A stretch of DNA of 8,419 nt from Candidatus Margulisiibacteriota bacterium (lineage in GTDB: Bacteria; Margulisbacteria; Termititenacia; Termititenacales; Termititenacaceae): NCBI GenBank assembly GCA_031279305.1, contig JAITIS010000091.1, positions 1-8,419 of the forward strand, in the 5' to 3' direction. Shown here piece by piece: positions 6,274 to 8,419 of this stretch (positions within the stretch are counted from its first letter, which is position 1; the number at the start of each line of letters is the position of its first letter). The translations under genes were made by a program, and so were the position numbers. Below the pieces are notes generated by a model. The model was not told the origin of the DNA, searched no databases, and worked only from the letters and a program-made list of their open reading frames with translations.

Positions 6274-7457
6274 TAGTCCACGCTCCTGATGCTGTCCAGA
6301 GGCCGGACAGCCGCCGCCCGCAGAGACGGATACACTCCGCCTGCGATGCCGGCCAGCGTTATGGATAAAAAAGCGAGCGCTGTTGTCGGCCAGTCGAGAA
6401 TGATCAGACGGCCATTGGGCGCGAAGGGCAGAAAATAGCGGACGGCCATTTCTGAAAGGCCGGAAAATAAATAGGCCAAAATAATGCCGGCCAAACTGCC
6501 CAGCGCGCAGAGCAGGGCAGTTTCGCTGAGCACCATCAAGAATATATCTTTGGGCAGCGCACCGATACTTTTCAGAATGCCTATTTCCTGAAACCGCTCG
6601 AATACGGACATCAATATGGTGTTCAGCACGCCGAACAGCGCGATCAAAAAAGCGATGAAGGCGATGGACAGGACTATGACTTTGGCGCTGGCCACCAGAC
6701 TCAAAATGGTGTTCTTGACCTGCGCCATAGAGACGACCTGCACATCGGGCAGGCTATACAGTTCTTCCTCAAAAACACTTTGGTCTGCCTCCTGTTTTAA
6801 GCGCAGGCCTAACATTGTCAGCCGGCCGGTTTTGTTAAAAATGTTTTGCGCGAGCTTTAGCGGCAGGAAAATCATACCGTCATCCTGCGTCCCCGTGCGT
6901 TTCAGTACGCCGGCCACCCGAAATTCCTGCTCGCTGCCGGGCAGCAGCATCATATCGCCGGCCTCGCGCTGTTCCAGCTCCGCGGCTTCGTAGCCCAGCA
7001 CGATTTCCACCGCGCTATCCGCGCTAAACCAACCGCCCTGATTGAACTGCAGATAGGGTTTCATAGCCGGATAGGTCTGCGGGTCTATGCCCAGATAAAC
7101 AGTCGTGCCGCCGTTCTCGCCTTTGTTCGGGTCAAACTCCGCGTGCATCAGCATTTCGGTGGCGGCGGCCACCGCCTCCCGTCCCGCCACGTCTCTCACC
7201 AGTGCTTCCGGCATATAGCGCAGTCCGGTGCCGCCTTTGAGCATCAGCGTGGCCGCTTCGTAAGGACAGCCTTTGGCGGTCAGCACGATCTGAAAACCCA
7301 TACCCTCGATGTTTTCATTGAGCGACTGTTCATAGCCGCGGTTAAAACCGAGCAGGGTGACCAGCACCCAGGCCGAAAGCATTATGCCGGCGATGGTAAA
7401 CAGCGTGCGCGTTTTGCGGCGCAGCAGATTTTTGCAGGCGACTTGGAAAATATTCAT
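6273..7457 (-). CDS. MacB/FtsX-type ABC transporter permease
   Basis: The 394-residue inner-membrane protein has the MacB/FtsX layout: an N-terminal amphipathic segment (LLRRKTRTLFTI), TM1 at about 17-38, a large periplasmic domain (about 40-255), then three helices at about 257-282, 306-333 and 352-375. The cytoplasmic coupling stretch ERFQEIGILKSIGALPKDIF (287-306) and the ending YPSLRAAAVRPLDSIR are family hallmarks. The periplasmic domain carries an unusual KGCPYEAA motif at 62-69 with Cys64. A strong AAAGGAG precedes ATG 7457, which overlaps the lipoprotein stop as ATGA. With the neighbouring ATPase it should form a dimeric mechanotransmission complex that acts on a periplasmic or outer-membrane partner. 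The cargo is unknown: lipoprotein, peptide, drug and heme/metal systems all use this fold. Confidence 0.93.
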   Translation of the reverse strand: MNIFQVACKNLLRRKTRTLFTIAGIMLSAWVLVTLLGFNRGYEQSLNENIEGMGFQIVLTAKGCPYEAATLMLKGGTGLRYMPEALVRDVAGREAVAAATEMLMHAEFDPNKGENGGTTVYLGIDPQTYPAMKPYLQFNQGGWFSADSAVEIVLGYEAAELEQREAGDMMLLPGSEQEFRVAGVLKRTGTQDDGMIFLPLKLAQNIFNKTGRLTMLGLRLKQEADQSVFEEELYSLPDVQVVSMAQVKNTILSLVASAKVIVLSIAFIAFLIALFGVLNTILMSVFERFQEIGILKSIGALPKDIFLMVLSETALLCALGSLAGIILAYLFSGLSEMAVRYFLPFAPNGRLIILDWPTTALAFLSITLAGIAGGVYPSLRAAAVRPLDSIRSVD

Positions 7458-8068
7458 TGCGCTCCTTTATTGAATACAAATAGATCCATTAAAATTAAAT
7501 TTTTTTTGACCGCGCGCAAGGTGGCCAAAAAATCCGTGCGGTCTGCTGGATCAGGATTCTTAATGACTTGCGCTCCGGCGCTGCCGCCGGCTCCGGCCAG
7601 CACATCGTAGCTTAAAAAATCCCGGAGCGACAGCCCGGTAAACTGCTTGGCAAATTCCGGCGAGCGCAATTTTCCGGCTTGGCGGGAGGTAAGTTTTTGG
7701 TAATAAAAATTAACGATTACTCCGTCTGGATCGTAGACCAGAAAAACCTGCAGGCCGCCGTATCTGCCTTTTTGGTTAATTCCGTGAATATAGCCGGCTA
7801 GCTGGCCATCTTGATACAGCGTGTACAGCGTGTAAGGCACATCAATAGTTTCATACAGTCCGGAAAATTTATCGCCGAGCCGCTCTTCCACCGCGCGCAA
7901 GGTTTTCTCGCCGCCCAGTCTGGCTAGGGACAGATACGCGGTTTTATAGGTTACTTTAGCGCCCGGAAACAATCTTTGAATATCCCGATCCGGATCGTTA
8001 AGGTCGCAGCCGACCGCCGCCGGAGCAAAACCGGCCAGCAAGATTAACAGCCAAAATATTTTCAGCAC
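7454..8068 (-). CDS. Predicted lipoprotein with degenerate FMN-binding-like domain
   Basis: I start this gene at GTG 8068 (204 residues) because AAGGAG lies 6 nt upstream; a TTG six codons earlier has no ribosome binding site. The signal is MLKIFWLLILLAGFAPAAVGC, with lipobox-like AVGC ending in Cys21. Asp22 at +2 would favour inner-membrane retention under enterobacterial Lol rules. The mature part resembles FMN-binding-domain proteins of the RnfG/NqrC/NosR type: LFPGAKVTYKTAYLSL (33-48), a GYIHG strand (92-96), GLQVFLVYDPDGVIVNFYYQ (105-124), and EFAKQFTGLSL (138-148). Where flavinylated members have (S/T)GAT, this one has LAGAGGS (157-163) with no Thr, so covalent FMN attachment is unlikely. 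It overlaps the permease gene by 4 nt and probably acts with it at the inner-membrane surface. Family assignment is from pattern memory. Confidence 0.75.
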   Translation of the reverse strand: MLKIFWLLILLAGFAPAAVGCDLNDPDRDIQRLFPGAKVTYKTAYLSLARLGGEKTLRAVEERLGDKFSGLYETIDVPYTLYTLYQDGQLAGYIHGINQKGRYGGLQVFLVYDPDGVIVNFYYQKLTSRQAGKLRSPEFAKQFTGLSLRDFLSYDVLAGAGGSAGAQVIKNPDPADRTDFLATLRAVKKNLILMDLFVFNKGAQ

Positions 8069-8074
8069 GGGTTT

Positions 8075-8080
8075 CTCCTT
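8075..8080 (-). promoter_or_regulatory. Ribosome binding site that sets the lipoprotein start at GTG 8068
   Basis: On the minus strand AAGGAG lies 6 nt before the GTG at 8068-8066. The alternative TTG at 8086 overlaps the upstream stop codon, has no such site, and would add a charged TKEKP stretch to the signal peptide. Confidence 0.75.
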
Positions 8081-8082
8081 AG

Positions 8083-8419
8083 TCAAAAATAAGCGTAAGC
8101 CTGCGCCGCCACTTTGTATTCATTCGCTTTGGTCTCCAGTTCGTACATCAGCCGTCCGGTCAGTTCCGGCGTGAAACGGTAAGCCGCGCCTGCTCCCCAA
8201 AAATAATTTTCTGTGAGGTTTATTTTAGTATATATATATTGGCTTTCCAGTTTAAGCCGGTTTTCGGCCAGCAAGTTAACGCCTAGCCGGTAAAATCCCG
8301 CCAGCGCGGCGGCGCGGTCTCTGGAGCCGAAATTGATTTCTGCGCGGTGCTCAATATTGTCGTGATTATGCGCCGCGTCGAAGCCGAGCATCGCTTGTTT
8401 TTCTCCGCCCAACAAGGAA
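8083..8419 (-). CDS. Outer-membrane beta-barrel protein, C-terminal part only
   Basis: The frame is open to the window edge, so only the last 111 complete codons are seen and the true start lies outside. Alternating hydrophobic and polar residues make several amphipathic strands (HRAEINFGS, RLKLESQYIYTKI, YFWGAGAAYRF, LTGRLMYELET, YKVAAQAYAYF). The chain ends in Phe after a YAY pattern, the beta-signal recognised by the BAM machinery. These features are typical of outer-membrane barrels and are the best evidence here that the cell is diderm. The gene ends 14 nt before the lipoprotein start, so it belongs to the same leftward unit and may be the outer-membrane partner of the ABC system. Family and substrate cannot be named from this fragment. 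Confidence 0.75.
   Translation of the reverse strand, partial: SLLGGEKQAMLGFDAAHNHDNIEHRAEINFGSRDRAAALAGFYRLGVNLLAENRLKLESQYIYTKINLTENYFWGAGAAYRFTPELTGRLMYELETKANEYKVAAQAYAYF

Noticed and set aside
8069..8086. TTG start at 8086 for the lipoprotein gene
   Set aside because: No ribosome binding site precedes it. GTG 8068 has AAGGAG at ideal distance and gives a cleaner signal peptide.
1..8419. tRNA, rRNA, CRISPR array, insertion sequence or attachment site
   Set aside because: No cloverleaf, regularly spaced direct repeats, transposase motif or terminal inverted repeats with target duplication could be seen by reading both strands.

Overview
The window comes from a diderm (Gram-negative-type) bacterium. 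Both edges carry genes for exported, outer-membrane-like proteins, and the right-hand one ends in a beta-barrel C-terminus (YAYF). GC content looks moderate, initiation includes several GTG codons, and genes are tightly packed with 1-4 nt overlaps. Nothing here fixes the taxon. The mix of genes would suit an uncultivated anaerobic lineage, but that is a guess. No RNA gene, CRISPR array, transposase or prophage gene is visible.

Left block (1-2497). A truncated minus-strand gene for an exported protein (1-197) is divergent from a two-gene plus-strand unit. That unit encodes a ParA/MinD-type deviant-Walker ATPase (297-1211) and a 429-residue protein I do not recognise (1208-2497). The two overlap in a GTGA, and a strong Shine-Dalgarno for the second sits inside the Gly/Arg tail of the first, so they are probably coupled partners. 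The 99-nt divergent intergenic region holds two short inverted repeats.

Central sulfur block (2498-5593). A textbook sigma-70 promoter (TTGACA, 17 nt, TATAAT at 2524-2552) and a perfect 8-bp inverted repeat in the leader (2587-2607) precede three genes. They encode a DsrE2-like protein with a single Cys, a TusA-like protein with a single CPMT cysteine, and, after a 121-nt gap containing a large imperfect hairpin, a 710-residue class V PLP enzyme of the cysteine desulfurase-like type. The last has a complete PLP site, a candidate Cys-x-Cys catalytic loop, a coiled-coil-like insert and long terminal extensions. Together they look like a persulfide relay: the PLP enzyme may release sulfur from a thiol substrate, and TusA and DsrE2 may carry it onward. 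The final acceptor is not in the window.

Right block (5590-8419, minus strand). Four genes read leftwards in one overlapping unit: the end of an outer-membrane beta-barrel protein, a predicted lipoprotein resembling an FMN-binding domain but lacking the usual flavin-attachment Thr, a MacB/FtsX-type permease and its LolD/MacB-type ATPase. Their arrangement suggests an envelope-spanning export or envelope-remodelling system. The ATPase gene converges on the PLP-enzyme gene with overlapping stop codons and no intervening terminator.
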